A DNA stretch of 64,000 nt from Devosia naphthalenivorans (GTDB lineage Bacteria > Pseudomonadota > Alphaproteobacteria > Rhizobiales > Devosiaceae). The position numbers and the translations under genes were made by a program. The stretch lies in assembly GCF_003056355.1 (NCBI RefSeq), contig NZ_PYVW01000002.1, positions 434,001-498,000 on the forward strand, in the 5' to 3' direction. Under the pieces are notes generated by a model that searched no databases, had not been told where the DNA came from, and saw only the letters and a list, made by a program, of their open reading frames with translations. Below, piece by piece: positions 45,718 through 55,872 of this stretch. Within the stretch, counting starts at the first letter, position 1, and every line of letters begins with the position of its first letter.

Positions 45718-46532
45718 GCGCGTCGCTTCGCAGCATCGGGCCCGTCATGCTGGTCGGCGCCGGCAAGATGGGCGTGGCGCTGGCGCGCGGCTGGCTCGAT
45801 GCCGGCCTGCCACCCACCAATCTGCTGGTGGTCGATCCCGCACCCGGGCAGGGCGCGCTTGACCTCGCCGAGGATTATGGCCTGACGCTCAGCAGCAGCG
45901 CGCAGGGGCTTCAGCCCAATGTGCTGGTGCTGGCAGTCAAGCCGCAGATCATCGACGACGTGCTGGAAACGCTGGCGCCGGTGATCGGCCCGAACACGCT
46001 CGCCCTCTCGATTGCCGCGGGGATCGATATCGCGCGGCTGTCGCGTGGCCTGGGAATGGGACGCGTCGTGCGGACCATGCCCAATACGCCGGCGCAGATC
46101 GGCAAGGGGATCACCGGGGCGGTTGCCGGGCCGGACGTGAGTGCTGGAGATCGCGACGCAGTTTCGGCGCTGCTTTCCGCTGCGGGGCCGGTGGTCTGGT
46201 TCGATGACGAGCGGCAGCTTGATGTGGTGACGGCCATTTCGGGTTCCGGCCCGGCCTATGTCTTCCATCTGGTGGAAGCGCTGGCGGCTGCGGGCAAGAA
46301 GATGGGCTTGTCCGACGCCAATGCGGAATTGTTGGCACGCCAGACCGTGATCGGCTCTGCCGCTTTGCTGGAGGCCGATCCGGCGCCACCGGCAGTGTTG
46401 CGGGCCAATGTGACGTCCCCCAATGGCACGACGGCCGCGGGGCTTGCCGTGCTGATGGAGGGCCTGACGCCACTGATCGAACAAACCACGGAAGCGGCGC
46501 GCCGCCGTAGCGAAGAATTGGGCCGCTCATAG
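45714..46532 (+). CDS. proC: Pyrroline-5-carboxylate reductase
   Basis: This 272-residue enzyme catalyses the last step of proline synthesis with NAD(P)H. The Rossmann loop VGAGKMGVAL is at residues 13-22. The family signature is in the C-terminal half (PNGTTAAGLAVLMEGL), with MPNTPAQIGKGITG near 121-134. It starts with GTG overlapping the YbjN stop codon. Complete. Confidence 0.94.
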   Translation: MSASLRSIGPVMLVGAGKMGVALARGWLDAGLPPTNLLVVDPAPGQGALDLAEDYGLTLSSSAQGLQPNVLVLAVKPQIIDDVLETLAPVIGPNTLALSIAAGIDIARLSRGLGMGRVVRTMPNTPAQIGKGITGAVAGPDVSAGDRDAVSALLSAAGPVVWFDDERQLDVVTAISGSGPAYVFHLVEALAAAGKKMGLSDANAELLARQTVIGSAALLEADPAPPAVLRANVTSPNGTTAAGLAVLMEGLTPLIEQTTEAARRRSEELGRS

Positions 46533-46547
46533 CTGCTCGCGACAAAT

Positions 46548-46577
46548 AAAAAAGGCGCATCCCTCCCTGGACGCGCC
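46548..46577 (-). terminator. Terminator of the cold-shock gene
   Basis: On the reverse strand, GGCGCGTCC pairs with GGATGCGCC (one G-U) around a 6-base loop and is followed by TTTTTT. It lies 30 bp past the csp stop and may also stop proC transcripts. Confidence 0.75.
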
Positions 46578-46606
46578 CCTCCTGATCGTTGGGTAGTAAG
46601 TGGTCT

Positions 46607-46816
46607 TTAGCCAGCTACCAGATTGTCGGCGGCGGATTTACCGGTCCGCTTGTCCTTGACGATCTCGTAGTTGATCTTCTGGCCCTCATCCAGGCCATTG
46701 AGGCCCGAACGCTGGACGGCGGAGATGTGCACGAACACATCTGCCCCGCCCTCGTCGGGCTGGATGAAGCCATAACCTTTTTGGCCGTTGAACCACTTTA
46801 CGGTGCCAGTTGCCAT
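46607..46816 (-). CDS. Cold-shock protein (CspA family)
   Basis: This 69-residue single-domain nucleic-acid-binding protein has RNP1 KGYGFIQ and RNP2 DVFVHISAV, with the [18 protein letters not shown] start. It acts as an RNA chaperone. The ATG at 46816 is used; an upstream frame extension is not conserved. About 370 bp of AT-richer sequence lies upstream and may include a long regulatory leader, as in other csp genes. Confidence 0.95.
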   Translation of the reverse strand: MATGTVKWFNGQKGYGFIQPDEGGADVFVHISAVQRSGLNGLDEGQKINYEIVKDKRTGKSAADNLVAG

Positions 46817-47193
46817 GATGCGCGTTCCCTCGTGCAGTCTGCTGTAGGCGGTCCCGGTCACGATTGACCAAGACGGTAGTGATCGAAATATCGTTGAGTG
46901 ACGTCAGCAGAGGCGAATGAAGTTCGCGTTTTCAGATCGGTCGGCCGCAATATTCGATCACACGAGCTTAGCGGCAAAAAAAACGCCGTTCAATATCTGT
47001 TTACTTGGGGCAAAAAGCCCGGCCGATCTGCTGTTTAGCCGGGATATTTTGCCGCGCGCTCAACCATTTGGGCCGGATCGATCGAACCCGATGGCGCAGG
47101 GCATTTGCCTGGCAACCTAGCCCTAATGGCCGGGTAGCGTTCCGGAACTGTCATCAATTCACATTCTTGCATCTCTGCCAGATCCCGAGAGGC
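46817..47193. other. Divergent promoter region, csp / methyltransferase
   Basis: No gene is seen. The region is less GC-rich than its surroundings and has an A8 tract (near 46977-46984) inside GGC-A8-CGCC. It must carry the promoter and leader of the cold-shock gene and the promoter of the TPR methyltransferase. No specific operator was recognised. Confidence 0.5.
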
Positions 47194-48246
47194 ATGCACT
47201 ATCCGTCACTTGCTTTTGCCCCAATTTTCCGCCACATCCTCGCCGCCGGACGCATCGATCCGGTGACCTTCCGAGATATCATCGTCTTGACCAAGACGTT
47301 TCACTCCTCTGGCGATGCCATCGCCGATCGCCGCGCGGGTTATGCAAAATTGCTGGCCGAGGGCGGCGACTTCGTTGCTGCCGCAGACCTCATCAGCCAG
47401 GCACTTGAGCTGACACCCGAATGGGTGGCGGGCTGGGACCTGCTCGGCGGCTATCATGAAAAGGCGGGCAATCTGTCCGGTGCCATCTCGGCCTGGCGGC
47501 ACCTTGAAGCTCTCGACGATGACGGCACGTTCGGCGCCAAGCTGAAGCTGGCCGTGCATGGAGCGGGTGCAGCCGATGCCGGTACGGCGATCAGCTATGT
47601 GGAAGCATTGTTCGACCAATATGCGCCCAAGTTCGAAAGCGCGCTGGTCGACAAGCTGGGCTACCGCGTTCCGGCGCTGCTGGACGAACTTCTAGTGCAG
47701 GTGATGGCGGAAACCGGCGTCCTCCACTTCACCCGGGCGCTCGATCTGGGATGCGGGACGGGGCTCATGGGCGAGCGCTTGCGCAACAAGGTGACGGTGC
47801 TTGAAGGCATCGACCTCAGCGCCGCCATGATCGCTGAAACCGGCCGCAAGGGCCTTTATGATCGGCTGGAAAAGGCGGAACTGGTGCAGTTTCTGCAGCG
47901 CCAACCCGGAGAAGTGGATCTCGTTACGGCGGCGGATGTGTTCATCTATTGTGGTGCGCTGCCGCCCGTGCTCGCCGCGGTTGTGCCGGTGATCCGGCCG
48001 GGTGGCTTCCTCACCTTTTCGCTTGAAGCCCATGATGGTGAGGAGGCGGTGTTCCTGCGCCCCTCACTCCGCTACGCTCATGGGATCGAGGCGGCGCGGC
48101 AAGCCGCTACGAAGGCCGGGCTCGAGATCTTGCGCTTCGAGACGGCGGTTCTGCGTCAGGATCGTGGCGCACCTATCGAGGGCCTGCTGATCGTGGCCCG
48201 CAAACCTGAACAGGCTGAAGGCAGAGATGAACACCATCCGCTATGA
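47194..48246 (+). CDS. TPR-containing class I methyltransferase
   Basis: This protein of about 350 residues starts with TPR-like helices (AADLISQALELTPEWVAGWDLLGGYHEKAGNL, near 62-94) and then a SAM-binding domain with LDLGCGTGLMGERL near 183-196. It resembles bacterial NDUFAF5-like methyltransferases with a repeat cap. The ATG at 47194 is very close to GAGAGG, so the true start may be slightly downstream. It overlaps ltaE by 20 bp, so the two are cotranscribed. Confidence 0.8.
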   Translation: MHYPSLAFAPIFRHILAAGRIDPVTFRDIIVLTKTFHSSGDAIADRRAGYAKLLAEGGDFVAAADLISQALELTPEWVAGWDLLGGYHEKAGNLSGAISAWRHLEALDDDGTFGAKLKLAVHGAGAADAGTAISYVEALFDQYAPKFESALVDKLGYRVPALLDELLVQVMAETGVLHFTRALDLGCGTGLMGERLRNKVTVLEGIDLSAAMIAETGRKGLYDRLEKAELVQFLQRQPGEVDLVTAADVFIYCGALPPVLAAVVPVIRPGGFLTFSLEAHDGEEAVFLRPSLRYAHGIEAARQAATKAGLEILRFETAVLRQDRGAPIEGLLIVARKPEQAEGRDEHHPL

Positions 48247-49249
48247 CTTTCGTTCCGACACTGTAACCAAGCCGTCGGCCGCGATGCGCACCGCCATGGC
48301 GGAAGCGGAGGTGGGGGACGATGTCTATGGCGACGACCCCACGGTAAATCGGCTGGAGCAGCGCATGGCAGCGATGCTGGGTAAGGATGCTGCGATCTTC
48401 GTGGCATCGGGCACGCAGTCGAACCTTCTGGCACTGATGAGCTATTGCGGGCGTGGCGACGAGTTCATGGCGGGTCAGGACGCGCATTGCTACAAATATG
48501 AGGCCGGTGGCGCGGCCGTGCTTGGCTCGATCCAGCCGCAGCCGATTGCGCATCAGGCGGACGGCACTATGGCGCTGAACGATATCGAAGCCGCCATCAA
48601 ATCGGGCGATATCCATTTCGCGACCACAAAGGTTATCGCGCTGGAAAACACCCTTGGCGGGCGCGTGCTGCCGGTGGACTACATGGAAGCCGTGGGCGAA
48701 ATCGCCGCCCGCCACGGGCTTGGCCTGCATCTGGATGGTGCGCGAGCCTTCAATGCCTCTGTTGCTCTTGGCATGAACATCAAGGATTTCACTGCGGCAT
48801 TCGACAGCGTTTCCATCTGCCTGTCCAAGGGCCTGGGTGCGCCGGTGGGCTCGGTTCTCGTCGGCCGTTCGGACCTGATCGAAACGGCCCGGCGGCATCG
48901 GAAGATGCTGGGTGGCGGCATGCGGCAGTCCGGGATTTTGGCGGCGGCGGGACTTTATGCGCTGGACCACAATATTGTGCGGTTGAGCGAGGACCATCGC
49001 CGGGCCAAGCAACTGGCTCATGGGCTGGCGCGGTATGATGCGCTGTCGGTTACCCAGCCGAACACCAACATCATCTTTGTCGAGATCGATAGGAGAGTTG
49101 GCGACAGCTTTACCGATTTCCTGGTGCAGAGGGGCGTCGGCATCACCGGACGCTATGGCCAGCAGCGCTGGGTGACGCATCTGAATATCGATGACGAGGC
49201 CGTTGATGGCGCGTTGGAGTTGGTCGCCGAGTTCTTCCAGAGGCACTAA
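48227..49249 (+). CDS. ltaE: Low-specificity L-threonine aldolase
   Basis: This 340-residue PLP enzyme cleaves threonine or allo-threonine to glycine and acetaldehyde. It has FRSDTVTKPS near residues 8-17, GDDVYGDDPTVN near 30-41, LHLDGARAFNA with Asp170, and the PLP lysine 201 in LSKGLGAPVGS. Complete. Begins inside the end of the methyltransferase gene. Confidence 0.93.
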   Translation: MNTIRYDFRSDTVTKPSAAMRTAMAEAEVGDDVYGDDPTVNRLEQRMAAMLGKDAAIFVASGTQSNLLALMSYCGRGDEFMAGQDAHCYKYEAGGAAVLGSIQPQPIAHQADGTMALNDIEAAIKSGDIHFATTKVIALENTLGGRVLPVDYMEAVGEIAARHGLGLHLDGARAFNASVALGMNIKDFTAAFDSVSICLSKGLGAPVGSVLVGRSDLIETARRHRKMLGGGMRQSGILAAAGLYALDHNIVRLSEDHRRAKQLAHGLARYDALSVTQPNTNIIFVEIDRRVGDSFTDFLVQRGVGITGRYGQQRWVTHLNIDDEAVDGALELVAEFFQRH

Positions 49250-49254
49250 ACAAG

Positions 49255-49286
49255 AAGGGCAGGAGAGGTGATCCTGTCCCGCCCTT
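49255..49286. terminator. Hairpin between convergent ltaE and carB
   Basis: AAGGGC pairs with GCCCTT, with inner AGGA/TCCT, just after the ltaE stop. The T-run is short, so it is a weak or bidirectional terminator candidate. Confidence 0.45.
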
Positions 49287-49309
49287 TGCATATCTGGGGT
49301 CGCGAACCT

Positions 49310-52300
49310 CTAAGCGGCGAAATAGCTCTGTAGGGAGCGCACGACCAGGCTGCCCTTTTGCAGCGCCACGATGCCTTCCACTGCGGCCAGCGCACCGTCG
49401 ATCGTGGTGTAGTACGGGATCTTTCCCATCAGCGCCGTCCGCCGAAGGTCGCGGCTGTCGCTGATCGACTTCATGCCGTCGGTGGTGTTGATCACGAGCT
49501 GCACGCCGCCATTCTTCATGGAATCGACGATGTGCGGGCGTCCTTCGAGCACCTTGTTGATCTTGGTGGCGGCCACGCCGTTTTCGACCAGGTACTTTTG
49601 CGTGCCGCCAGTGGCCAAAATGGTGAAACCACCTTCGACCAGGTGCCGCGCCATATCCACGATGTATTCCTTGTCGGCATCGCGGACCGAAATGAACGCA
49701 GCGCCCGCCTGAGGCACCTTGGAACCCGCGCCCATCTGTGACTTGGCGAAGGCAAGGGCGAAATCATTGTCCAGACCGATCACTTCGCCCGTCGACTTCA
49801 TTTCGGGGCCCAGCACTGTGTCCACGCCCGGGAAGCGGTTGAAGGGGAACACGGCTTCCTTGACGGCGACGTGCTTGAAGGTCTTTTCCTGCAGGCCGAA
49901 GCTGGCAAGGCTTTCGCCGGCCATGATCCGCGACGCGATCTTGGCGATGGGTTCGCCGATCACCTTGGCCACGAAGGGCACGGTGCGCGAAGCGCGAGGA
50001 TTGACTTCGAGCAGGTAGATCACGCCGTCCTTGAGCGCATATTGCACGTTCATCAGGCCGCCGACCTTGAGCGCGAAAGCGAGCTCACGGGTCTGGCGCT
50101 TGAGTTCGGCCATGACCTCTGGCGACAGGTTCTGCGGGGGCAGGGAGCAGGCGGAGTCCCCGGAGTGAATGCCGGCTTCCTCGATGTGCTCCATGATGCC
50201 AGCGACATACACGTCCTTGCCATCGCATAGAGCATCAACGTCGATTTCCGTCGCGCCGGACAGATAAGCATCGAACAGCAGCGGGTTATCGGACAGCACC
50301 GAGTTGATCTGGCCGGTCCTGTCGTTGGGATAACGCTGCAGGATATCGGGCGGCACGAGGCCGGTCAGGGTGTCCTGCACATAGCGCTCGAACTCGTTGG
50401 CCGAGTGGACGATGGCCATTGCGCGGCCGCCCAGCACGTAGGACGGGCGGATCACCAGCGGGTAGCCGAGGCGTTCGGCGACAAGGCGAGCCTGTTCGAG
50501 GCTATAGGCAATGCCGTTCTTGGGCTGGGTCAGTTCCAGCTTGTTGAGCAGCTTGGAGAACAGGTCGCGATCTTCGGCCAGATCGATGGCGTCGGGCTGG
50601 GTGCCCAGAATCGGCACGCCGGCCTTGAGCACGGCTTCGGCCAGGTTGAGCGGGGTCTGGCCGCCAAACTGAACGATCACGCCATGCAGCGTGCCGTTTT
50701 GCTTTTCGGTCAGCAGGATTTCGAGCACGTCCTCTTCGGTCAGCGGCTCGAAATAGAGACGATCCGAGGTGTCATAGTCGGTCGAGACGGTTTCGGGATT
50801 GCAGTTGACCATGATGGTTTCGTAGCCGGCATCGCTCAGTGCGAAGGCGGCGTGGCAACAGCAATAGTCGAACTCGATGCCTTGGCCGATGCGGTTGGGG
50901 CCGCCGCCCAGAATCACGACCTTCTTGCGGTCGGAGGGGCGCGCTTCGTCGTCCACCTTGCCGCCGAACGGCACTTCATAGGTCGAGTACATATAGGCGG
51001 TGGGGGAGGCGAACTCGGCGGCCGAGGTGTCGATGCGCTTGAACGCGGGGCGAACGTCGAGCGAGTGGCGCAGCTTGCGCACGTCCGACGGCTTCAAATT
51101 GGCAAGTTGGGCCAGACGCGCATCAGAGAAGCCCATGGCCTTGAGCGAGCGCAGATTTGCCGAATCCTGGGGCAGGCCGAATTGCTTGACCTTGTTCTCG
51201 GTCTCAACAATTCCGTGCATCTGTTCGAGGAACCACGGGTCGATCTTGCAGGCCTCGAAGATGTCTTCAAGGCTCATGCCCAGCCGCATAGCTTCGGCGA
51301 CATGCAGCAGGCGATCTGGCGTGGGCGTGCCGAGTGCGGCCTTGATGGCGTTCTTGTCCTCGCCTTCGCCCAGGCCCGGAATGCCGATCTCGTTGAGCCC
51401 GGTGAGGCCGGTTTCGAGCGAGCGCAGCGCTTTTTGCAGCGATTCCTGGAAGGTACGGCCGATAGCCATGGCTTCGCCAACCGACTTCATGGCGGTGGTC
51501 AGGCGATTGTCGGCACCCGGGAATTTCTCGAACGCGAAGCGCGGAATTTTTACCACGACATAGTCGATGCTGGGCTCGAACGAGGCGGGGGTCATGCCGC
51601 CGGTGATGTCGTTGTCCAATTCATCGAGGGTGTAACCAACGGCCAGGCGTGCCGCGACCTTGGCGATCGGGAAGCCCGTCGCCTTGGAGGCCAGCGCCGA
51701 GGAGCGAGAGACGCGCGGGTTCATCTCGATCACCACCATGCGCCCGTCAGCCGGGTTGATGCCAAACTGCACGTTGGAGCCGCCGGTTTCGACGCCGATC
51801 TCGCGCAGCACCGCCAGCGAGGCGTCGCGCATGATCTGGTATTCCTTGTCGGTCAGGGTCAGCGCGGGTGCCACGGTAATCGAGTCGCCGGTGTGCACGC
51901 CCATAGGGTCGATGTTCTCGATCGAGCAAACGATGATGCAGTTGTCTTTCTTGTCGCGGACAACTTCCATCTCGTACTCTTTCCAGCCGAGCACGCTTTC
52001 CTCGACCAGCACCTCGTTGGTTGGCGAGGCGTCGATGCCGCTTTCGCAGATGTTGAGGTATTCTTCGCGGTTATAGGCAATGCCGCCGCCCGTGCCGCCC
52101 AGGGTGAACGAGGGGCGGATGATGCAGGGCAGGCCGATCACTTCGAGCGCCTGGAGAGCCTCGATCGTGTTGTGCGCCAGCATGGAGCGGGGCGTTTCCA
52201 GCCCGATCTTCTTCATGGCGTCGCGGAACAGCTCGCGATCCTCGGCCTTGTCGATGGCTTCGGCGGTGGCGCCGATCATCTCGACGCCGAACTTTTCCAG

Positions 52301-52621
52301 CACACCCATCTTGCGCAGCGAGAGCGCGCAGTTAAGAGCCGTCTGGCCGCCCATGGTGGGGAGCAGCGCGTCGGGGCGCTCCTTTTCGATGATCTTGGCG
52401 ACGACCTCGGGAGTGATCGGCTCCATGTAGGTGGCGTCAGCAAGGTCCGGATCGGTCATGATCGTCGCCGGATTGCTGTTCACCAGGATGATCCGGTAGC
52501 CCTCTTCCTTGAGCGCCTTGCAAGCCTGGGTGCCTGAGTAGTCGAACTCGCACGCCTGCCCGATAATGATCGGACCCGCACCGATAATGAGGATCGATTT
52601 AATGTCGGTACGTTTTGGCAT
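49310..52621 (-). CDS. carB: Carbamoyl-phosphate synthase large subunit
   Basis: This 1103-residue protein has two homologous ATP-grasp halves. The first carries [17 protein letters not shown] (near 15) and [10 protein letters not shown]; the second carries [17 protein letters not shown] (near 571). They phosphorylate bicarbonate and carbamate in turn. A C-terminal allosteric MGS-like domain follows ([12 protein letters not shown]). Full length. carA is not in the window. Feeds pyrimidine and arginine synthesis. Confidence 0.97.
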   Translation of the reverse strand: MPKRTDIKSILIIGAGPIIIGQACEFDYSGTQACKALKEEGYRIILVNSNPATIMTDPDLADATYMEPITPEVVAKIIEKERPDALLPTMGGQTALNCALSLRKMGVLEKFGVEMIGATAEAIDKAEDRELFRDAMKKIGLETPRSMLAHNTIEALQALEVIGLPCIIRPSFTLGGTGGGIAYNREEYLNICESGIDASPTNEVLVEESVLGWKEYEMEVVRDKKDNCIIVCSIENIDPMGVHTGDSITVAPALTLTDKEYQIMRDASLAVLREIGVETGGSNVQFGINPADGRMVVIEMNPRVSRSSALASKATGFPIAKVAARLAVGYTLDELDNDITGGMTPASFEPSIDYVVVKIPRFAFEKFPGADNRLTTAMKSVGEAMAIGRTFQESLQKALRSLETGLTGLNEIGIPGLGEGEDKNAIKAALGTPTPDRLLHVAEAMRLGMSLEDIFEACKIDPWFLEQMHGIVETENKVKQFGLPQDSANLRSLKAMGFSDARLAQLANLKPSDVRKLRHSLDVRPAFKRIDTSAAEFASPTAYMYSTYEVPFGGKVDDEARPSDRKKVVILGGGPNRIGQGIEFDYCCCHAAFALSDAGYETIMVNCNPETVSTDYDTSDRLYFEPLTEEDVLEILLTEKQNGTLHGVIVQFGGQTPLNLAEAVLKAGVPILGTQPDAIDLAEDRDLFSKLLNKLELTQPKNGIAYSLEQARLVAERLGYPLVIRPSYVLGGRAMAIVHSANEFERYVQDTLTGLVPPDILQRYPNDRTGQINSVLSDNPLLFDAYLSGATEIDVDALCDGKDVYVAGIMEHIEEAGIHSGDSACSLPPQNLSPEVMAELKRQTRELAFALKVGGLMNVQYALKDGVIYLLEVNPRASRTVPFVAKVIGEPIAKIASRIMAGESLASFGLQEKTFKHVAVKEAVFPFNRFPGVDTVLGPEMKSTGEVIGLDNDFALAFAKSQMGAGSKVPQAGAAFISVRDADKEYIVDMARHLVEGGFTILATGGTQKYLVENGVAATKINKVLEGRPHIVDSMKNGGVQLVINTTDGMKSISDSRDLRRTALMGKIPYYTTIDGALAAVEGIVALQKGSLVVRSLQSYFAA

Positions 52622-52826
52622 GGCGCTCGCTCAACTTGTCTAATTGGTCGGGCGAGAGGAAAGAATCGCCCGGACAGCACCTGTCTCGCGGCAAACCGCG
52701 CAGCAACTGAGCGCTGCGGCGCGGGGTCAGGTTCGGACATGGTGGTTAGGTGGGCTGTCTAGCGGAGAAGATGGCGAAAGGAAAGGGGGTGCAGCTTTGC
52801 ATTACGTGCAAAGCGAATGGGCTTGC
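52622..52826. other. carB upstream region with a perfect hairpin
   Basis: The gap between the VOC gene and carB holds GCTTTGCA-TTACG-TGCAAAGC (52792-52812), an 8-bp perfect stem, and TCGGGCGA...TCGCCCGG (about 52648-52674). The first may end VOC transcripts although no T-run follows; the second could be a carB leader. Nothing else recognised. Confidence 0.45.
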
Positions 52827-53210
52827 TCAGATTTCCTGCGCCACCTCCCACACATGACCCGAAGGATCTGCGAAGGCTGCGGTGCGACGGCCCCAGGGCC
52901 GGTCGATAGGACCATTCAGCGGGGACAGGCCGAGGGACGCCAGATCCGCGCAGACTTGGTCGACATTGCCGACCTTGATGGTCAAAAGCACGCGCGGCCC
53001 CGCAGATGATGGCGCTACCGGCAGCGGTGCCACGAGTTCCGGCGCTTGGGTGTGCTGCAGGAGATTGATCATGAGCGTGCCGAATTCGAGCACCGCCGAT
53101 ACCTCGTCCTCGTAGATGATCCGGGGCGCGAAGACCCTGGCATAGAAGGTCTTTGCTGCGCCGATGTCATCGACAAAGAGAGTCAGTACCTCAACGGTGT
53201 TGGCAATCAT
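52827..53210 (-). CDS. VOC-family protein
   Basis: This 127-residue protein has two glyoxalase-fold modules (LTLFVDDIGAAKTFYARVF and VLLTIKVGNVDQVCADLASLG), ending RTAAFADPSGHVWEVAQ. The conserved terminal Glu (VWEVAQ) is a possible metal ligand; the rest of the site is not obvious. The ATG at 53210 follows GAGGAG. Probably a resistance or hydrolase-type member; function unknown. Confidence 0.85.
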   Translation of the reverse strand: MIANTVEVLTLFVDDIGAAKTFYARVFAPRIIYEDEVSAVLEFGTLMINLLQHTQAPELVAPLPVAPSSAGPRVLLTIKVGNVDQVCADLASLGLSPLNGPIDRPWGRRTAAFADPSGHVWEVAQEI

Positions 53211-53426
53211 GGCATTCTCCTCGGGATTGGAGACTAGTCCCGCCGATGCTTTCTGCGCAACGATCTACCGGTCGAGCGGTGTGAATACACCCAGCGTTAA
53301 GCTTAATGCGCCAATAGTGCGCTGTCGGAGCCGATGTTCATTGCTCCAACCAGTTTCAAGCGGGCGCGTCCAGCGGCAGCGGCAAGTTGCGGCTCGCCAG
53401 CGCCCCCAACATGAGTGTGTGCCTTC

Positions 53427-54287
53427 ATGCGCCTCCTAGTGGGTATCCTGATCGTCGTCGGCAGCGTCATGGGTGGCTATGCCGGCGTGGGCGGGCACTT
53501 TCAGGTATTGTGGCAGCCGTTCGAGTTCATCATCATCCTGGGCGCGGCCATCGGGGCCTTTGTCATCGGCAATACCGGTCCAGTCATCAAGGGTACGCTG
53601 AGCGCCCTTGGCACGTTGTTCAAAGGCCCCAAATACAACAAGGCCGCTTATGTGGAATTGCTCGGCATGCAGTTCACGCTGTTCAAGCTGGTGCAGTCGA
53701 AGGGCATCCTGGCGCTGGAGCAGCACATCGAGAATCCGCGTGAGTCGGCGCTGTTCAATCGCTTCCCGACCTTTGCCAATAACCATCACGCCGTGGAGTT
53801 CGTCTGCGATTATCTGAGGATGGTGACGCTGGGCTCCAACAATGTCCATGAGATGGAAGCGCTGATGGACGAGGAGTTGGAAACCCACCACCAGGAGCAG
53901 CACCGTATCGTATCGGCCATGCAGGCACTGGCAGACGGCACGCCGGCGCTGGGCATCGTGGCCGCCGTTCTGGGTGTGATTCACACCATGGGCGCCATCA
54001 GCGAGCCGCCGGAAGTGCTCGGCCATATGATCGGCGGTGCCTTGGTCGGCACGTTCTTTGGCGTGTTCGTCGCCTATGGCTTCTTTGCGCCGTTCGCGCA
54101 ATCGCTGAACAATATCTACCAAGCGGAAGCGAAGTATTTCCTGTCGCTCAAGGTGGGTCTGCTCGCTCATATTTCGGGGCAGGTGCCTGTGATGGCAATC
54201 GAATTTGCCCGCAAGGCGCTGCTGTCCGAAGACCGGCCGACCTTTGCCGAGGTCGATGAGGCCACGGCCAATCTGTCGGCCGCCTGA
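53427..54287 (+). CDS. motA: Flagellar motor stator protein MotA
   Basis: This 286-residue proton-channel subunit has four transmembrane segments, two near the N-terminus (LLVGILIVVGSVMGGYAGVG, FEFIIILGAAIGAFVIG) and two around 170-215 (TPALGIVAAVLGVIHTMG, GGALVGTFFGVFVAYGFFAPF). The large cytoplasmic loop includes DEELETHHQEQHRIVSAM. It pairs with motB 21 bp downstream. No other flagellar gene is nearby. Confidence 0.94.
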   Translation: MRLLVGILIVVGSVMGGYAGVGGHFQVLWQPFEFIIILGAAIGAFVIGNTGPVIKGTLSALGTLFKGPKYNKAAYVELLGMQFTLFKLVQSKGILALEQHIENPRESALFNRFPTFANNHHAVEFVCDYLRMVTLGSNNVHEMEALMDEELETHHQEQHRIVSAMQALADGTPALGIVAAVLGVIHTMGAISEPPEVLGHMIGGALVGTFFGVFVAYGFFAPFAQSLNNIYQAEAKYFLSLKVGLLAHISGQVPVMAIEFARKALLSEDRPTFAEVDEATANLSAA

Positions 54288-54308
54288 ACGGGAAAAGAGC
54301 GCTAGAGC

Positions 54309-55229
54309 ATGGCCCAATACGATCAGCCGATCATCATCAAGAAGGTCAAGAAGGCTGCCCATGCCCATCATGGCGGCGCATGGAAGATCGCCTATGCGGA
54401 TTTCGTGACGGCCATGATGGCGTTCTTCCTGTTGCTTTGGCTGATCAGCATGACCACGCCCGAACAGAAGGAAGGCTTGGCCGATTATTTCGCTCCACCC
54501 AACGTTGCGCCAACCACGAGCGGCTCGGGCGGGATGCTGGGCGGCACGGCGATGGACACTTCGGGCGCGAAGATGGCCGGTTCATCCATGGCGGCGAACC
54601 AGGATGCCACCAATGCTCCCGCCAGCATGACGGCCGGCGCAGAAGACAAGGGCACCGGCGGCAATGAGGGTGAGACGGGTGCGACCGACACAGCCAGCGG
54701 GGTTGCCGAGCGCGAAATGAAGGCGGTCCGGGACCAGGTATTTCACAGTGCTGCCGCCAGCATAAGGCAGGCGTGGCAGGCGCTGCCCGACATTTCCGAG
54801 ATGTCCGATAATCTTCTGGTCGAGGAAACTGACGAAGGGCTCAATATCCAGATCATCGATCAGGAGGGCACGCCGATGTTCCCCGAGGGATCGAAGTATC
54901 CGACAGAGCAGGCGCGCCAGGCCATCGCCGTGCTGGGGCCGATTCTGCAGAAGCTGTCCAACCAGATCACGATCTCGGGTCACACGGCGGCGGGCGGGAC
55001 CTATGCCAATCCGCGCTATGGTTCCTGGGAGTTGTCGAGCGATCGCGCCAATGTGGTGCGGGCGCTGTTGGGTGAGTTCGGGCTGTCCGATGACAAGGTC
55101 ACCTCGGTAAGCGGACGGGCAAGCGCCGATCCGTTTTTCCCGAACGATCCGTATCAGGCGGCCAATGAGCGCATCAAGATCGTCGTGCTGAACCAGGCGC
55201 CGCCGGTGCCGCCGGATATGGGACTCTAA
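54309..55229 (+). CDS. motB: Flagellar motor stator protein MotB
   Basis: This 306-residue protein has a short cytoplasmic basic end, then the single helix with the proton-carrying aspartate (YADFVTAMMAFFLLLWLISM, Asp31). A long low-complexity linker rich in Gly, Ala, Thr and Met follows (about 60-140). The C-terminal OmpA-like peptidoglycan-binding domain has ISGHTAAGGTY and LSSDRANVVR. With MotA it forms the stator. Confidence 0.93.
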   Translation: MAQYDQPIIIKKVKKAAHAHHGGAWKIAYADFVTAMMAFFLLLWLISMTTPEQKEGLADYFAPPNVAPTTSGSGGMLGGTAMDTSGAKMAGSSMAANQDATNAPASMTAGAEDKGTGGNEGETGATDTASGVAEREMKAVRDQVFHSAAASIRQAWQALPDISEMSDNLLVEETDEGLNIQIIDQEGTPMFPEGSKYPTEQARQAIAVLGPILQKLSNQITISGHTAAGGTYANPRYGSWELSSDRANVVRALLGEFGLSDDKVTSVSGRASADPFFPNDPYQAANERIKIVVLNQAPPVPPDMGL

Positions 55230-55498
55230 GCAGCGCCATATCGCTCACGGGCGCGCGCCTTTGCCTTGGCGGCCACGATCTCGCGGTCCTTGGGCGGGGC
55301 GTGGGTTTCGAGCGACTTCAGCAGCTGACGGACGCTGGCCTCGATATCTTCGACCGCGTGGTGGAACGCCGCTTCGTTGGCTTTTGATGGCGCGTTGTAG
55401 CCCGAGATCTTGCGCACGAACTGCAGCGCCGCGTCGTGGATCTCGTTGCGGCTGGCGGGTGGTTCGAAATTGAACAGCGGCTTGATGTTGCGGCACAT
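55226..55498 (-). CDS. DUF2277-family protein
   Basis: This 90-residue protein matches DUF2277: MCRNIKPLFNFEPPAS at the start and AALQFVRKISGYNAPSKANE in the middle. No function is known for the family. It lies 3 bp from the clpS end on the same strand and overlaps the motB stop on the other strand by 4 bp. Confidence 0.85.
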   Translation of the reverse strand: MCRNIKPLFNFEPPASRNEIHDAALQFVRKISGYNAPSKANEAAFHHAVEDIEASVRQLLKSLETHAPPKDREIVAAKAKARARERYGAA

Positions 55499-55501
55499 CG
55501 G

Positions 55502-55807
55502 CTATTCCTCCGGTTCGGTGGTGAAAAGGAGCGGAAAGCCGTTCTGCTTGGCAAAGTCGGTGGCGCGAGTGGCTTTTTCCTCGGCGATTTCCCTGGTGAA
55601 GACTGCAACCACGCAGGCGCCCTTGGTGTGGGCGGTCAGCATGATTCCCAAGGCCTGGGCTTCGGGCACCCTGAATTCGGACTTCAGCAGACGCACCACG
55701 AATTCGCGCGGCGTGTAGTCGTCGTTAAGCAGGATTACCTTGTGCAGCGGCGGCTTGGCTGGCTTCAGGACGGTGTCGGTGCGGGGTTTGGTGCCGGTTT
55801 CTGCCAT
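55502..55807 (-). CDS. clpS: ClpS adaptor for ClpAP protease
   Basis: This 101-residue adaptor delivers N-degron substrates to ClpA. The core motif HKVILLNDDYTPREFVVRLL (near 21-40) and the following helix with AHTKGACVVAVFTREIAEEKA are intact, including the DD residues of the binding pocket. The ATG at 55807 follows AGGAGAA. Alphaproteobacteria often carry two paralogues; which one this is cannot be told. clpA is not adjacent. Confidence 0.92.
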   Translation of the reverse strand: MAETGTKPRTDTVLKPAKPPLHKVILLNDDYTPREFVVRLLKSEFRVPEAQALGIMLTAHTKGACVVAVFTREIAEEKATRATDFAKQNGFPLLFTTEPEE

Positions 55808-55872
55808 GATCAATTCTCCTGCAGCAGCAAGGGGCATTTTACCGGAATTGATCGGCTCATGCACCAGTCTCG

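Noticed and set aside
50405-52537. 710-codon forward open frame opposite carB
   Set aside because: carB on the reverse strand is full length with all ATP-grasp motifs. High GC produces long shadow frames, and this one shows no family motif.
53297-53307. CtrA site upstream of motA (GTTAAGCTTAA)
   Set aside because: The two TTAA halves are 2 bases apart, not 7, and the TTAACCAT extension is missing.
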